A stretch of DNA of 64,000 nt from Neisseria mucosa (GCF_003044445.1 NZ_POWX01000013.1:17588-81587), one strand, 5' to 3'. Shown: positions 16,746 through 25,863, numbered from the stretch's first letter. Notes: generated by a model from the letters alone, not told the origin. Translations and numbers: made by a program.

Positions 16746-17231
16746 TTATTTTGTTTTCAACCAAGCAAACCAAACCAATACGACAACGAAACAAAAATAA
16801 GCAATGCTCCAAACCGGCAGCGCGATACCCAAAAAATAATCCGGTACGGCGCAATTACCAAAGCCGCGCACGATGGGTTCGAACCAGTCAAACAACGGCC
16901 AGTCCTTCAGGCGGAACGTCCACGGAGCACCGCAGGAAGGTGCCGTACCCGGCGGCAGGCTTTGCAACCACAACTGATAAGTCGCCGTCCCTATCCCGTA
17001 CACCGCAGGCGCGCTGATAAGCAAAGCGGAAAACGTCCGCCCCACTTTGGAAGACTGGCGGAAAAATACCGCCAGCAAAGCCGCCACCCCGACCGCCAAT
17101 ACGCACAAACGCTGCACGATGCACAATACGCAGGGATTCATCCCTAAAACATATTGCGAAACAAACGAACCGCAGGCAGCCAATACGGACAAAACGAGCA
17201 AAAACAAGGCTGTTTTTCTAAAAAAATTCAT
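16746..17231 (-). CDS. dsbB: Disulfide bond formation protein B
   Basis: 161 aa, four transmembrane helices. Both redox pairs are visible: CVLC (Cys34, Cys37) in the first periplasmic loop and Cys100 (PSCGAPW) with Cys127 (FGNCAVP) in the second. DsbB reoxidises DsbA in the inner membrane and passes electrons to quinone. Convergent with the symporter gene; the upstream region (17232 onwards) holds one DUS and a Correia element. Confidence 0.95.
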   Translation of the reverse strand: MNFFRKTALFLLVLSVLAACGSFVSQYVLGMNPCVLCIVQRLCVLAVGVAALLAVFFRQSSKVGRTFSALLISAPAVYGIGTATYQLWLQSLPPGTAPSCGAPWTFRLKDWPLFDWFEPIVRGFGNCAVPDYFLGIALPVWSIAYFCFVVVLVWFAWLKTK

Positions 17232-17458
17232 AATATCAAAGCTCTTTGCAAATTTCAGACGACCTCTTCATGCCATCGATCAGCGTCTATTTTACTACAA
17301 AACCAATCCCTTCCCGAAAAGCCCTGCCCATTCGCTTAAATTCAAAAAAGTACCCTCGTCGCCATTTCTGTTCAGGCGGCAATCCGCAATAATCGCTGAA
17401 TCTTGCCAAAATCAGAAGCCCGGATTCACGCTTATACAGGAATGATGAAAATGTTTTC

Positions 17459-17565
17459 TATAGTGGATTAACTTTAAACCAGTACGGCGTTGCCTCACCT
17501 TGCCGTACTATCTGTACTGTCTGCGGCTTCGTCGCCTTGTCCTGATTTAAATTTAATCCACTATA
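17459..17565. repeat. Correia element (CREE), short form
   Basis: TATAGTGGATTAACTTTAAA at the left and TTTAAATTTAATCCACTATA at the right, 107 bp, upstream of rpsO. The TATA at its right end may contribute promoter elements to the rpsO region. Confidence 0.93.
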
Positions 17566-17701
17566 TTTTAAGCTGCTATAAAATGCACCGAATCAAAACT
17601 TCTCGCGCATACTTTACGCCACACCTCGATACTTTTTCAGACGACATTTCCACAATTTCGTATAAAAAACAGGATTCAGCCGTGCAAAACAGATGAAACT
17701 G

Positions 17702-17710
17702 TGGCATAAT
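17702..17710 (+). promoter_or_regulatory. Extended -10 promoter of rpsO
   Basis: TGGCATAAT fits TGn plus a -10 hexamer CATAAT; the -35 region is weak. It would start a leader of about 97 nt. Confidence 0.4.
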
Positions 17711-17738
17711 CCGCCCGTCTTCACAAAAAGACTTCAGG

Positions 17739-17799
17739 AGTTTGAACGGGTTCGCGCTCGTCAAACTTGTCCGAACCGAATAACGGTTCTTTTATTTTT
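17739..17799 (+). promoter_or_regulatory. rpsO leader with alternative structures
   Basis: Stem AGTTTGA (17739-17745)/TCAAACT (17761-17767) presents GGTTCG in its loop; that loop can pair with CGAACC (17772-17777), making an H-type pseudoknot. The same bases instead form GAACCG/CGGTTC (17773-17789) followed by TTTTATTTTT, a terminator-like hairpin 15 nt before the start. Mutually exclusive pairing suggests autoregulation by S15, known in other bacteria; not proven here. Confidence 0.55.
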
Positions 17800-17813
17800 C
17801 GGAGTTATCCATC

Positions 17814-18083
17814 ATGGCATTGACCGTAGAACAAAAAGCACAAATTGTTAAAGATTTCCAACGCAAAGAAGGCGATACCGGCTCTTCTGAAGTACAAGTC
17901 GCTCTGTTGACTTTCCGCATCAACGATCTGACTCCTCACTTCAAAGCCAACCCTAAAGACCACCACAGCCGTCGCGGTCTGTTGAAAATGGTTAGCCAAC
18001 GTCGCCGTCTGTTGTCTTACTTGCGCCGTACCCAACCTGATACATACCGCAACCTGATCACCCGCTTGGGTCTGCGCAAATAA
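17814..18083 (+). CDS. rpsO: 30S ribosomal protein S15
   Basis: 89 aa, full length. The S15 signature LTFRINDLTPHFKANPKDHHSRRGLLKMVSQRRRLLSYL covers the 16S rRNA-binding helices, and the C-terminus YRNLITRLGLRK is typical. It binds the central domain of 16S rRNA early in 30S assembly. Start ATG 17814 follows CGGAG. Unlike in enterobacteria no pnp gene follows; the next gene on the other strand is greB. Confidence 0.98.
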   Translation: MALTVEQKAQIVKDFQRKEGDTGSSEVQVALLTFRINDLTPHFKANPKDHHSRRGLLKMVSQRRRLLSYLRRTQPDTYRNLITRLGLRK

Positions 18084-18097
18084 TTTATGCTTTACCG

Positions 18098-18126
18098 GAC
18101 ACCGCTTGCAAAAGCGGTGTTTTTTT
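18098..18126 (+). terminator. Rho-independent terminator of rpsO
   Basis: CACCGCTT and AAGCGGTG pair around GCAA and are followed by seven T residues. Confidence 0.9.
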
Positions 18127-18132
18127 ATAGAA

Positions 18133-18174
18133 AAGGTCGTCTGAAAACGTATTGGTAAAGTTTTCAGACGACCT
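18133..18174. terminator. DUS inverted pair between rpsO and greB
   Basis: AAAAGGTCGTCTGAAAAC ... GTTTTCAGACGACCT with a loop of 9-10 nt between convergent genes; it gives greB its terminator. Confidence 0.7.
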
Positions 18175-18196
18175 ATCTCTTATGCTTACGAGAGAT

Positions 18197-18688
18197 TTAA
18201 TCTATCCGTATATATTCCACCGACAAAATCTCAATCTCCTCGCGCCCCTCCGGTGTATTCAAGATGACTTCGTCCCCTTCTCTCGCTTTAATCAAACAAC
18301 GCGCCAACGGGGAAATCCAAGAAATTTTGTTTTGCGCGGTATCGATTTCATCGACGCCGACGATTTTGACGGTTTGCTCGCGCCCGTCGCCGCGCAACAG
18401 TCCGACGGTTGCGCCGAAAAACACTTGGTCGGTCGCTTCGCGCAATTCGGGATCAACGACGACGGCGGCTTCCAAACGCTTGGTCAGAAAACGGATGCGG
18501 CGGTCGATTTCGCGCATACGGCGTTTGCCGTAAAGATAGTCACCGTTTTCGCTGCGGTCGCCGTTGCTTGCCGCCCAGTTGACGATTTGGACGATTTCGG
18601 GACGTTCTTTATTGACCAGTTGATACAGCTCGTCTTTCAACGCCTGCCAACCAACGGGCGTAATGTAGTTTTTGGTTTCGGTACTCAT
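18197..18688 (-). CDS. greB: Transcription elongation factor GreB
   Basis: 163 aa from ATG 18688 (MSTETKNYITPVGWQALKDEL). The N-terminal coiled coil carries the conserved acidic tip in NWAASNGDRSENGDYLYGKRRMREIDRR, and the C-terminal FKBP-like domain contains ISWISPLARCLIKAREGD. Gre factors insert into the RNA polymerase secondary channel and rescue backtracked complexes by transcript cleavage; the basic RR patch and length favour GreB over GreA. The open frame continues upstream to 18976, but those residues are untypical and run through a DUS. Confidence 0.92.
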   Translation of the reverse strand: MSTETKNYITPVGWQALKDELYQLVNKERPEIVQIVNWAASNGDRSENGDYLYGKRRMREIDRRIRFLTKRLEAAVVVDPELREATDQVFFGATVGLLRGDGREQTVKIVGVDEIDTAQNKISWISPLARCLIKAREGDEVILNTPEGREEIEILSVEYIRID

Positions 18689-18838
18689 GATATATATCTG
18701 ATTATTTAGGATATACGGCAGTTTCAACAAAACTTCGAACTGCTGCATTGAAATGACTGATTCTACCGTCCTTAAGACGGAAGGTTCAAGCTGTCCATCT
18801 TGATTGCAAAACCATATCCATCGGCTTGAAAATGCCGC

Positions 18839-18883
18839 AAAGGTCGTCTGAAAAACTACGATGCCCGTTTTCAGACGACCTTT
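18839..18883. terminator. DUS inverted pair after slam
   Basis: AAAGGTCGTCTGAAAAAC ... CGTTTTCAGACGACCTTTATT, about 30 bp past the slam stop on the minus strand. Confidence 0.7.
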
Positions 18884-18914
18884 ATTGATTAAGTATTCGA
18901 ATTTTAGGCTGTTT

Positions 18915-20456
18915 TTAAAAATTCCATTCAGCTCCCAACGACCATTGACGGCTGCTGCGTCGTGCATAAGGGGCATTGCTGCGGATACGGCTGTATCCGT
19001 AATTCAAGGTCGGCGTGATGCCTTTATAGGACAATTTGTCATGACTGAGGCTGACGGAGAGGGAGCGCTCGCGGTTGCGTTGCGGCTCTATACCGAATGC
19101 CATAATGCCTTTATAGCGGCGGTTGGCAAATGAAGCGGTCAGGCGGCTGTTCAGCCCGCCCAGAAACGGCCATTGCTGTATCCAGCCTATATTGAACCCG
19201 TTGCGGCGGTAGGCGGCATTGTTGACGGCATTGCGTATGTTTTTGTTTTCAGGAACAAAGCGGTTGTATTGCCAACCACCGAACAGGGTCATTCTGCCAA
19301 AACGGCGCGCCAGGGAGAGATAGGTACTGTCGTGCCAACCGTCGTTGCGCAGCGCACGATCAGTTTCCCGATAGTTTTGGCGATAGCGTTCCAGCGAGTA
19401 ATAAAGTTGTGTCGCGTTGCCGAGATTGAGCATATGCGAAAGCTGTACGCCGACCCCGTGTGCCAGCATATAAGGCGCGGCGCGGCGGTTGTTTTCTTTT
19501 TTGCTGTCAAACTCGCTGCTGCCTGCCAACTGTACCTGATAAAACGGTAAAACGCTGACGGTTTGTTTGCCGTCCTTGCGCTGCCAGCCCAAATAAGCCC
19601 TGCCGAACGCATCGTCGTAAGCCGATTGGCGGTCAAAAAAATAGCTCGTTCCGCTGAGGTTGGCGCGGAATTTGACGGCGTGATGCCCGTACAACGGGGT
19701 GAGTTTTTCGGTGTTCAATTCGTAATTCAAGCCGTTGGCACTGACGGGCAAAGTAACGCTGCATGCGGTTTGCCCCCTTGTTTCGATGCAATAACGCGGA
19801 GCAGCGTTGTTGGCGTTATCGCGATGCACGGGACTGATTCCACCAGACCATTTCCATTCTGTCTGCCGCTTGACGGCTTCTTGAAAGCGTTTGACGTTTT
19901 CCAAAACGGGGGCAGGTATATCGCGCTGCGCGGCATGGCGGAAATGCGCCGCTGCTTCGCCCAAACGATAATCCTGAAACTCTACCGCCGCTAAATCCAA
20001 CAATATACGGTCGTCTGAAACGTCGGATTCATAAAGGGTACGATAACGTTCGACCGCTTCGGAAGTCCGCCCTTTCAACTTTGCCAGCAAAGCATCGGCA
20101 CGTGCAATCAGCTTGGGATTGTGGTTGGGCTGTTTGCGGTAAAGTGCGGCAAGCGAAGAAACCAAATCTGCGCTATTGCCGTTCAGTGCTTGAATCAGCG
20201 CGTCCTCAAGAATATGCGGGTTTGCCGCTAAAAAATCATCGCCGACCACAGTCGGTTCGCCGACATTCTCATTCTTTTCAGACGACCTTTCTTCTTCGGA
20301 CAAAATATTCAGCCATTGTTTTTGCTGCACTTGTACGGCAGCATCCTGAGAAGGCGCATCCTGCCGGACACCACCTTCGGGCAATTGAGCCAAGACTGCG
20401 GAAGGCAACAGGCAACACAAAGATGCCGAAACTATTTTTTGTTTTATTCTTAACAT
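18915..20456 (-). CDS. Surface lipoprotein assembly modifier (Slam, DUF560)
   Basis: 513 aa. A signal peptide ends near VLAQ, an alpha-helical TPR-like region covers about residues 80-200 (DALIQALNGNSADLVSSLAALYRK), and a C-terminal beta-barrel of about 300 residues ends in WSLGAEWNF, with the terminal Phe expected of outer-membrane barrels. Slam proteins move surface lipoproteins across the outer membrane. In N. meningitidis Slam2 serves HpuA, and here hpuA-hpuB are divergently transcribed next door, so HpuA is the likely client. A full DUS lies inside the gene (20277-20289) and encodes part of the low-complexity ERSSEKN linker. Confidence 0.92.
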   Translation of the reverse strand: MLRIKQKIVSASLCCLLPSAVLAQLPEGGVRQDAPSQDAAVQVQQKQWLNILSEEERSSEKNENVGEPTVVGDDFLAANPHILEDALIQALNGNSADLVSSLAALYRKQPNHNPKLIARADALLAKLKGRTSEAVERYRTLYESDVSDDRILLDLAAVEFQDYRLGEAAAHFRHAAQRDIPAPVLENVKRFQEAVKRQTEWKWSGGISPVHRDNANNAAPRYCIETRGQTACSVTLPVSANGLNYELNTEKLTPLYGHHAVKFRANLSGTSYFFDRQSAYDDAFGRAYLGWQRKDGKQTVSVLPFYQVQLAGSSEFDSKKENNRRAAPYMLAHGVGVQLSHMLNLGNATQLYYSLERYRQNYRETDRALRNDGWHDSTYLSLARRFGRMTLFGGWQYNRFVPENKNIRNAVNNAAYRRNGFNIGWIQQWPFLGGLNSRLTASFANRRYKGIMAFGIEPQRNRERSLSVSLSHDKLSYKGITPTLNYGYSRIRSNAPYARRSSRQWSLGAEWNF

Positions 20457-20554
20457 TCAAAATCATCCGAAATATATGTGTGTATATCACAGGGGTAGCC
20501 AAATGCAAACTACCATGCCCTACTGATTCCCCCAGTCAGGGATTTATGGCTGTC

Positions 20555-20585
20555 AAAGGTCGTCTGAAACTTTTCAGACGACCTT
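20555..20585. other. DUS inverted pair between slam and hpuA
   Basis: AAAGGTCGTCTGAAACTTTTCAGACGACCTT with a very short loop in a divergent intergenic region. The rest of 20586-20965 is AT-rich with no gene. Confidence 0.7.
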
Positions 20586-20965
20586 ATTTTTGCGTAAAAG
20601 CAACAGATTCGCATTAAGATGCAGCATTATAGAGGTAAATTTCCAAAACAAACATAACTGATTTATTTTTATGGTCTTATAAATTATTCAAATGTTATTC
20701 ATTAGTAGATTCATAGGATTAATCAAGCCAACCCACTAAACACGCCTGCAATATATCTTGCGAATCCAAAGCAATAGTTTGATTACACTATCACCCGATA
20801 TTCTTCATCAGTAATAGATAACAATATCAAATCAGATATTTATAACAAATATTCAACTCTATGTCATTAATTGATTTATTTCTTAATATTTACTTCAGAA
20901 ATCATAAAAACTCCGCGCGGATATTGCCAAAACGCCATAATTATTACAAAATATTACAACAAAAT

Positions 20966-20988
20966 TGGTAATCCTTATCATTAATTTA
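20966..20988 (+). promoter_or_regulatory. Possible Fur box upstream of hpuA
   Basis: TTGGTAATCCTTATCATTAA partially matches the Fur repeat NATWAT pattern and lies about 30 nt before the hpuA start. HpuAB is iron-repressed in pathogenic Neisseria. The match is imperfect and made by eye. Confidence 0.4.
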
Positions 20989-21017
20989 TAAAACATCAAT
21001 ATTAAGAGAGATTCATC

Positions 21018-22016
21018 ATGAAAATCAAAGTACCCGCGATTTCTGCGGCAGCGACCCTTATTCTGACTGCCTGCGCTGGAGGAGGCGCATCCGAACCCAA
21101 AGTCCCCGTTGCCATACCTACGGCGCAGCCTATCGCCAATGTCAAGCTGAGTGATGAGAGCAATGCAATAAAGACCATCAACACCCTTTCCGGTAAAGGC
21201 GGCAGCCTGCATGAAGCGGAGCTCGAAGTAAAAACATCATGGGGCAGCAGCTATACCGATAAGCAATATGTCTATCGAACCCCTTCGGGCAACTATTACA
21301 ACATCAGCTCATATTCCGATCCGATTGTCCCCGACTCTTTCAGCCCATCTTATGCCCTGCGTACCCGCCACGAAGGGCAACCTTTGTCTGAAGGCGGTAA
21401 GCTGTTTGTCTGTTGCAGTAGTTCTGGGCAGTTCACCTATGCCCCGGCAACCAAACATGACCACCTCAAATTCGGCGCATGGATAAGTGCAGACGGTACG
21501 GCAGACCTGTTTGTCGGCGGCAAACCTGTCGGCACGACGAAACCGTCTTATTACACTCCGTCAGACAGTACTGTGGCAAAAGGTAAGACTACATACGAAG
21601 TTTGGGCAGTACGCGTCCGCAACGGCAATTTCGTTACCTCTACCTACGATCCCAAAAACACCAATAAGCTGTCTGAAAAAATCGCTCCCAAGCTTTCACT
21701 GCTGACAGCCAATTTCAACAACAACAAACTCGGCGGCACAATCTTGGGTAATGCGGATTACGGTCCGGATGTTGTGATGAAAGATGTTGACATCAACGGC
21801 GTTGATTTCTCGGGCACTGCCGAATCCGACGGCAAAAACGGCAAAGTCGAAGGGAAATTCTTCGGTCAGTTCAATAGCAGTTATAAAACAGAGGTCAGCA
21901 TAGGCGGCAAAGTAACCTTCGATGCTGACAAATCGTTAGATACTGTATTTGGCGGCGTAGAAAATTCATCAGACCACAATACGACAGATACAAGCTTGAC
22001 ACCTGTCAGCCAGTAA
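21018..22016 (+). CDS. hpuA: Haemoglobin-haptoglobin receptor lipoprotein HpuA
   Basis: 332 aa. Lipoprotein signal with lipobox LTAC (Cys19), then a GGGASEPKVP linker and a beta-rich surface domain with a vicinal CC pair (FVCCSSSGQ). The C-terminal half (LTANFNNNKLGGTILGN, VEGKFFGQF) has the small-barrel lipoprotein motif shared with TbpB and HpuA. HpuA is displayed on the surface and works with HpuB to take iron from haemoglobin and haemoglobin-haptoglobin. The region after the lipobox reads GCTGGAGGAGGCGC, without the long G tract that makes meningococcal hpuA phase-variable. hpuB follows after 54 nt in the same operon. Confidence 0.9.
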   Translation: MKIKVPAISAAATLILTACAGGGASEPKVPVAIPTAQPIANVKLSDESNAIKTINTLSGKGGSLHEAELEVKTSWGSSYTDKQYVYRTPSGNYYNISSYSDPIVPDSFSPSYALRTRHEGQPLSEGGKLFVCCSSSGQFTYAPATKHDHLKFGAWISADGTADLFVGGKPVGTTKPSYYTPSDSTVAKGKTTYEVWAVRVRNGNFVTSTYDPKNTNKLSEKIAPKLSLLTANFNNNKLGGTILGNADYGPDVVMKDVDINGVDFSGTAESDGKNGKVEGKFFGQFNSSYKTEVSIGGKVTFDADKSLDTVFGGVENSSDHNTTDTSLTPVSQ

Positions 22017-22070
22017 CTGCACATCAAGCATTCCAATAATAGATAATCAATATATATTGAGAGGCAAAAA

Positions 22071-24488
22071 ATGTCCTTCCATTTTAAACCTGTACTGCTG
22101 GCAGCTATTGTCAGCCAAACTTTCCCTGCCTTCGCTGCCGACCCCGTACCACAAGCCCATCAGGACTTGAATGAAGTCAAAGTTATCGGCGGCCGCAAAG
22201 TCCAAAAACTCGGTGAAGAGAAAGTCCGCCGTCAGGCATTGGACAAACAGATGGTGTCCGACGAAAGCGACTTGGTGCGCTACGATCCGGGCATCAGCGT
22301 CGTCGAAGGCGGACGCTCCGGTTCCAACGGTTTTACCATACGCGGTGTCGACAAAGACCGCGTTGCCATCAACGTGGACGGACTGGCACAAGCAGAAAGC
22401 AGGTCGTCTGAAGCATTCCAAGAGTTGTTCGGCGCATACGGCAACTTCAATGCCAACCGCAACACTTCCGAGCCGGAAAACTTTTCCGAAGTTACCCTCA
22501 ACAAAGGCGCGGACTCGCTTAAATCCGGCAGCGGCGCATTGGGCGGTGCCGTCAACTATAAAACCAAATCCGCAAGCGACTATGTTTCCGAAGAAAAGCC
22601 CTACCATTTAGGCATTAAAGGCGGCTATATCGGACGAAACAGCCAAAAATTCAGCAGCATAACCGCCGCAGGAACCTGGTTGGGTCTGGACGCATTGATG
22701 GTCTACACCCGCCGCTTCGGTAAAGAAACCAAAAACAACAGCGATGCTGCCGATACTGTCATCACCGACAACAAACAAAGCTGGAGCCCGAATGCCGGCA
22801 GTACCAACTACGGCAGTCGCGGCATAGCGCGCAGCAAACCTGATCCTCAAAATTGGGAAAACATAAGCACCCTGTTCAAACTGGGTTACAACTTCAACGA
22901 TAAAAACCGTATCGGCTGGATTTACGAAGATTCACGCACCGATCGCACGACGACTGAATTGTCCAATATGTGGGCGGCAAACTGGAAAGGCGAGGCACTA
23001 GGCGATACCCGTTCCCGCCAAGACATCTCCTACCGTAAACGCATAGGTTTCGAATACAAAAACCAACTTGACAAAGGACCATGGGACAACCTCAACCTGC
23101 GTTACGACCGTCAAACCATCGACATGAGCACTTGGACCTGGGACTTGCCGACGGATTATAATCGCAGCGGTGTGAACAGCGACGTGTACCATATGTTCCG
23201 CAACATCCGTCAAAAAAATACCCAATTTGGTGCCGATGCTGAAAAACAAATCGACTTTTCCAAATTGGTATGGGCAATGCAATACGGATTGGGTGGTTCC
23301 CAAAACGACAACGACAATAGAGATCATAGCTATTGGGTACGCCTATACGACCCGAAATATCAAACGTCCAACAACCAAGAATTGACTATGCTGGTCGAAA
23401 GCTCCTCCAAAAACCGTTTTGCCTACTGGAACAACACATTCCAATTCGGCGACAGCAGCCAATACCGCCTCAATGCCGGGCTTCGCTACGACAACAGCAG
23501 CAGCAAAGCCAAAGACAATCCCAACTACACTCCTGCCATCCGCGGTCAAATTCCTTATCTCGGCAGCGAGCGTAAACACAGCGGTTTCAGCTACGGTTTA
23601 GGATTAGACTGGAAATTCACGCCGCGTCTGAATCTTTTGGCAAAATATAGCACTGGCTTCCGCGCGCCGACTTCAGACGAAACCTGGCTATTGTTCCCGC
23701 ATCCTGACTTCTACCTTAAAGCCAATCCTAACCTGAAGGCGGAAACCGCCAAAAACTTCGAGCTGGGACTTGCCGGCAGTGGCAAAGCCGGAAACTTTAA
23801 ACTCTCCGGCTTCCAAACCCGCTACCGCAACTTTATCGAGCTGACCTACATGGGTGTGTCCTCAGACAACCCCAACAGCCCTAATTATGCGCCGATTTCC
23901 GACGGTACCGCATTGGTCAGCTCACCCGTTTGGCAAAACCAAAACCGTTCCTCCGCATGGGCGAAAGGTTTGGAATTTAACGGCACATGGAACCTTGACA
24001 GCATCGGTTTGCCGCAAGGCACGCACGCAGGTGTCAACGTCAGCTACATCAAAGGCAAAGCCAAACAGACCAACGGACAGGAAACCCCGATTAACGCCCT
24101 TTCCCCGTGGTCTGCCGTTTACAACCTGGGCTATGATGCTCCTTCCAAACGCTGGGGCATCAACGCATACCTGACCCACACCGCAGCTAAAAAACCGTCT
24201 GACACCGTCCACAGCAGTGATGATTTGAACAATCCCTGGCCTTTTGCCAAGCACAGCAAAGCCTATACGCTTTTCGACCTGACAGGCTACGTCAACTTGG
24301 GCAAATACTTCACCCTGCGCGCCGGTGCGTACAACATCGGCAACAAAAAATACTATACTTGGGAATCGCTGCGCAGCATCCGCGAATTCGGCACAGTCAA
24401 CCGCGTCGACAACAAAACCCATGCCGGTATAGAACGCTTCACTTCTCCGGGCAGAAGCTACAACTTCACGCTTGAAGCCAAGTTCTAA
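22071..24488 (+). CDS. hpuB: TonB-dependent haemoglobin-haptoglobin receptor HpuB
   Basis: 805 aa. Signal peptide, TonB-box-like NEVKVIG, a plug domain (VRYDPGISVVEGGRSGSNGFTIRGVDKDRVAI) and a 22-strand barrel ending in YNFTLEAKF with terminal Phe. Barrel motifs include LLAKYSTGFRAPTSDETWLLFPHPDFYLKANPNLKAE, typical of haem and haemoglobin receptors. It drives haem-iron uptake across the outer membrane using TonB energy. ATG 22071 follows GAGAGG. A DUS is embedded in the plug coding region (about 22401-22412). Confidence 0.94.
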   Translation: MSFHFKPVLLAAIVSQTFPAFAADPVPQAHQDLNEVKVIGGRKVQKLGEEKVRRQALDKQMVSDESDLVRYDPGISVVEGGRSGSNGFTIRGVDKDRVAINVDGLAQAESRSSEAFQELFGAYGNFNANRNTSEPENFSEVTLNKGADSLKSGSGALGGAVNYKTKSASDYVSEEKPYHLGIKGGYIGRNSQKFSSITAAGTWLGLDALMVYTRRFGKETKNNSDAADTVITDNKQSWSPNAGSTNYGSRGIARSKPDPQNWENISTLFKLGYNFNDKNRIGWIYEDSRTDRTTTELSNMWAANWKGEALGDTRSRQDISYRKRIGFEYKNQLDKGPWDNLNLRYDRQTIDMSTWTWDLPTDYNRSGVNSDVYHMFRNIRQKNTQFGADAEKQIDFSKLVWAMQYGLGGSQNDNDNRDHSYWVRLYDPKYQTSNNQELTMLVESSSKNRFAYWNNTFQFGDSSQYRLNAGLRYDNSSSKAKDNPNYTPAIRGQIPYLGSERKHSGFSYGLGLDWKFTPRLNLLAKYSTGFRAPTSDETWLLFPHPDFYLKANPNLKAETAKNFELGLAGSGKAGNFKLSGFQTRYRNFIELTYMGVSSDNPNSPNYAPISDGTALVSSPVWQNQNRSSAWAKGLEFNGTWNLDSIGLPQGTHAGVNVSYIKGKAKQTNGQETPINALSPWSAVYNLGYDAPSKRWGINAYLTHTAAKKPSDTVHSSDDLNNPWPFAKHSKAYTLFDLTGYVNLGKYFTLRAGAYNIGNKKYYTWESLRSIREFGTVNRVDNKTHAGIERFTSPGRSYNFTLEAKF

Positions 24489-24507
24489 AAGCGTTTGAAG
24501 TAACAAG

Positions 24508-24551
24508 AAAGGTCGTCTGAAACTTGAAATCCAAGTTTCAGACGACCTTTT
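24508..24551. terminator. DUS inverted pair after hpuB
   Basis: AAAGGTCGTCTGAAACTTG ... CAAGTTTCAGACGACCTTTT, stem extended to about 19 bp, loop about 6 nt. Confidence 0.85.
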
Positions 24552-24603
24552 CCTATTGCTACACAACAATCGGCAGGCTAAATTCTCAACAAACGTTTAT
24601 GGA

Positions 24604-25863
24604 ATGAAACAACAAATAATGAACAAGACGCAGGCTGAAGCTAATGCAACACTGTACGCCCGCGAAATCGAAACCCTTGCAGGTCGTCTGAATATGGGAA
24701 TCCGTGATTTTGATGCGGCATACGGCGGCTTGAACGTGGTCGGAGAAAGCCTAATTGACGACGGCGTATTGAATTAAGCATTAGCAAGCAACCCGCCGCG
24801 CGGATGGGTGCATAGCGAAAACCCGCAGGACGCGGCGGATTTGTGGAACGGCACAAGCAATGCATACACTATTTTCACGGAAATGACTGGAAGTAAGACA
24901 GAAAATACGTTTCCCGAACTGCACGGATATTCATATTCAATCGACCGTTCAGCGGTTAAGCATATTAAAAATCAGCATGGTAACGCCCAAACAGAAGCGA
25001 ACCGTGGGCAGGTTGCCATTACGGAAAAAGACATCCAAAAGATAGGCGACATTTTGCGTGATTATGATGATGTTGCATATGAAGATATACCGGGGACAAA
25101 CAATAGACGCTTTGCATTTGCAAAACAGTTTGACGATGGGTTGATTGTGTATCTTGCCGACAGCAGCAAAAAACGGCGCGATTTACGCACCGTTTCTATG
25201 TGGAAGTATCCCCAATCAGCCAATGCCCAAGACGTGCTGCAACACGCCGTGTCCCTAGCCCTAACGCCCGAAGCGGAAGGGGGCATATCCCACGACTCAA
25301 ATTCTACCCCCAACGCCGACACCAATCAAGACATACTGTATCAAGGCGGCGCAGACCGCGGAATGTTCAGCCGCGAACATAACCTGATCGCCCTGTTGAA
25401 AAACGCCGACGCTTCTACATTCGTTCACGAGCTTGGGCATTTCTTCCTTGAAACGAATACCCGCATCGCCCGCGACCTGACCGCCAAGCCTTCTGAAAAC
25501 CTGACCGAGCAGGAACGGCAATTCCTGTCCGACGTTCAGACGACCTTAGATTGGTTCGACGTGAAAGACCTTGCCGCATGGGACGCAATGAGCCTGAACG
25601 AGCAGCGCGAGAATCACGAGAAATGGGCGCGCGGTTTTGAAGCCTACCTGTATGAGGGCAAAGCACCAAGCGAAGAATTGCGCGGGTTGTTCCGCCGTTT
25701 CCGTTCATGGTTGAAACAGGTATATCACTCACTGAAAAACCTGAATGTCAAATTGACCGATGAAGTCCGCAGCGTGTTTGACCGAATGTTTGCCGGCGAC
25801 GAGCAGATTCAGCAAACCCAATACATCAACGACATGACTCCGTTGTCTGATAATAAGGCGTGA
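24604..25863 (+). pseudogene. Remnant of a prophage large polyvalent protein, split by a stop codon
   Basis: One continuous frame holds NKTQAEANATLYAREIETLAGRL...DDGVLN, a TAA at 24775-24777, then ALASNPPRGWVHSENPQDAADLWNG and on to 25863. The second part includes a PBECR-type (barnase-EndoU-colicin-RelE-like) nuclease domain (SAVKHIKNQHGN, KDIQKIGDILRD, LRTVSMWK) and further on an HExxH metalloprotease-like motif in TFVHELGHFFLE, then an acidic/helical tail. Such domains occur together in large polyvalent proteins of Mu-like prophages of Neisseria and Haemophilus. The in-frame stop and the absence of any other phage gene mark it as a stranded fragment; the longer part could still be translated from GTG 24808. 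Confidence 0.7.
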
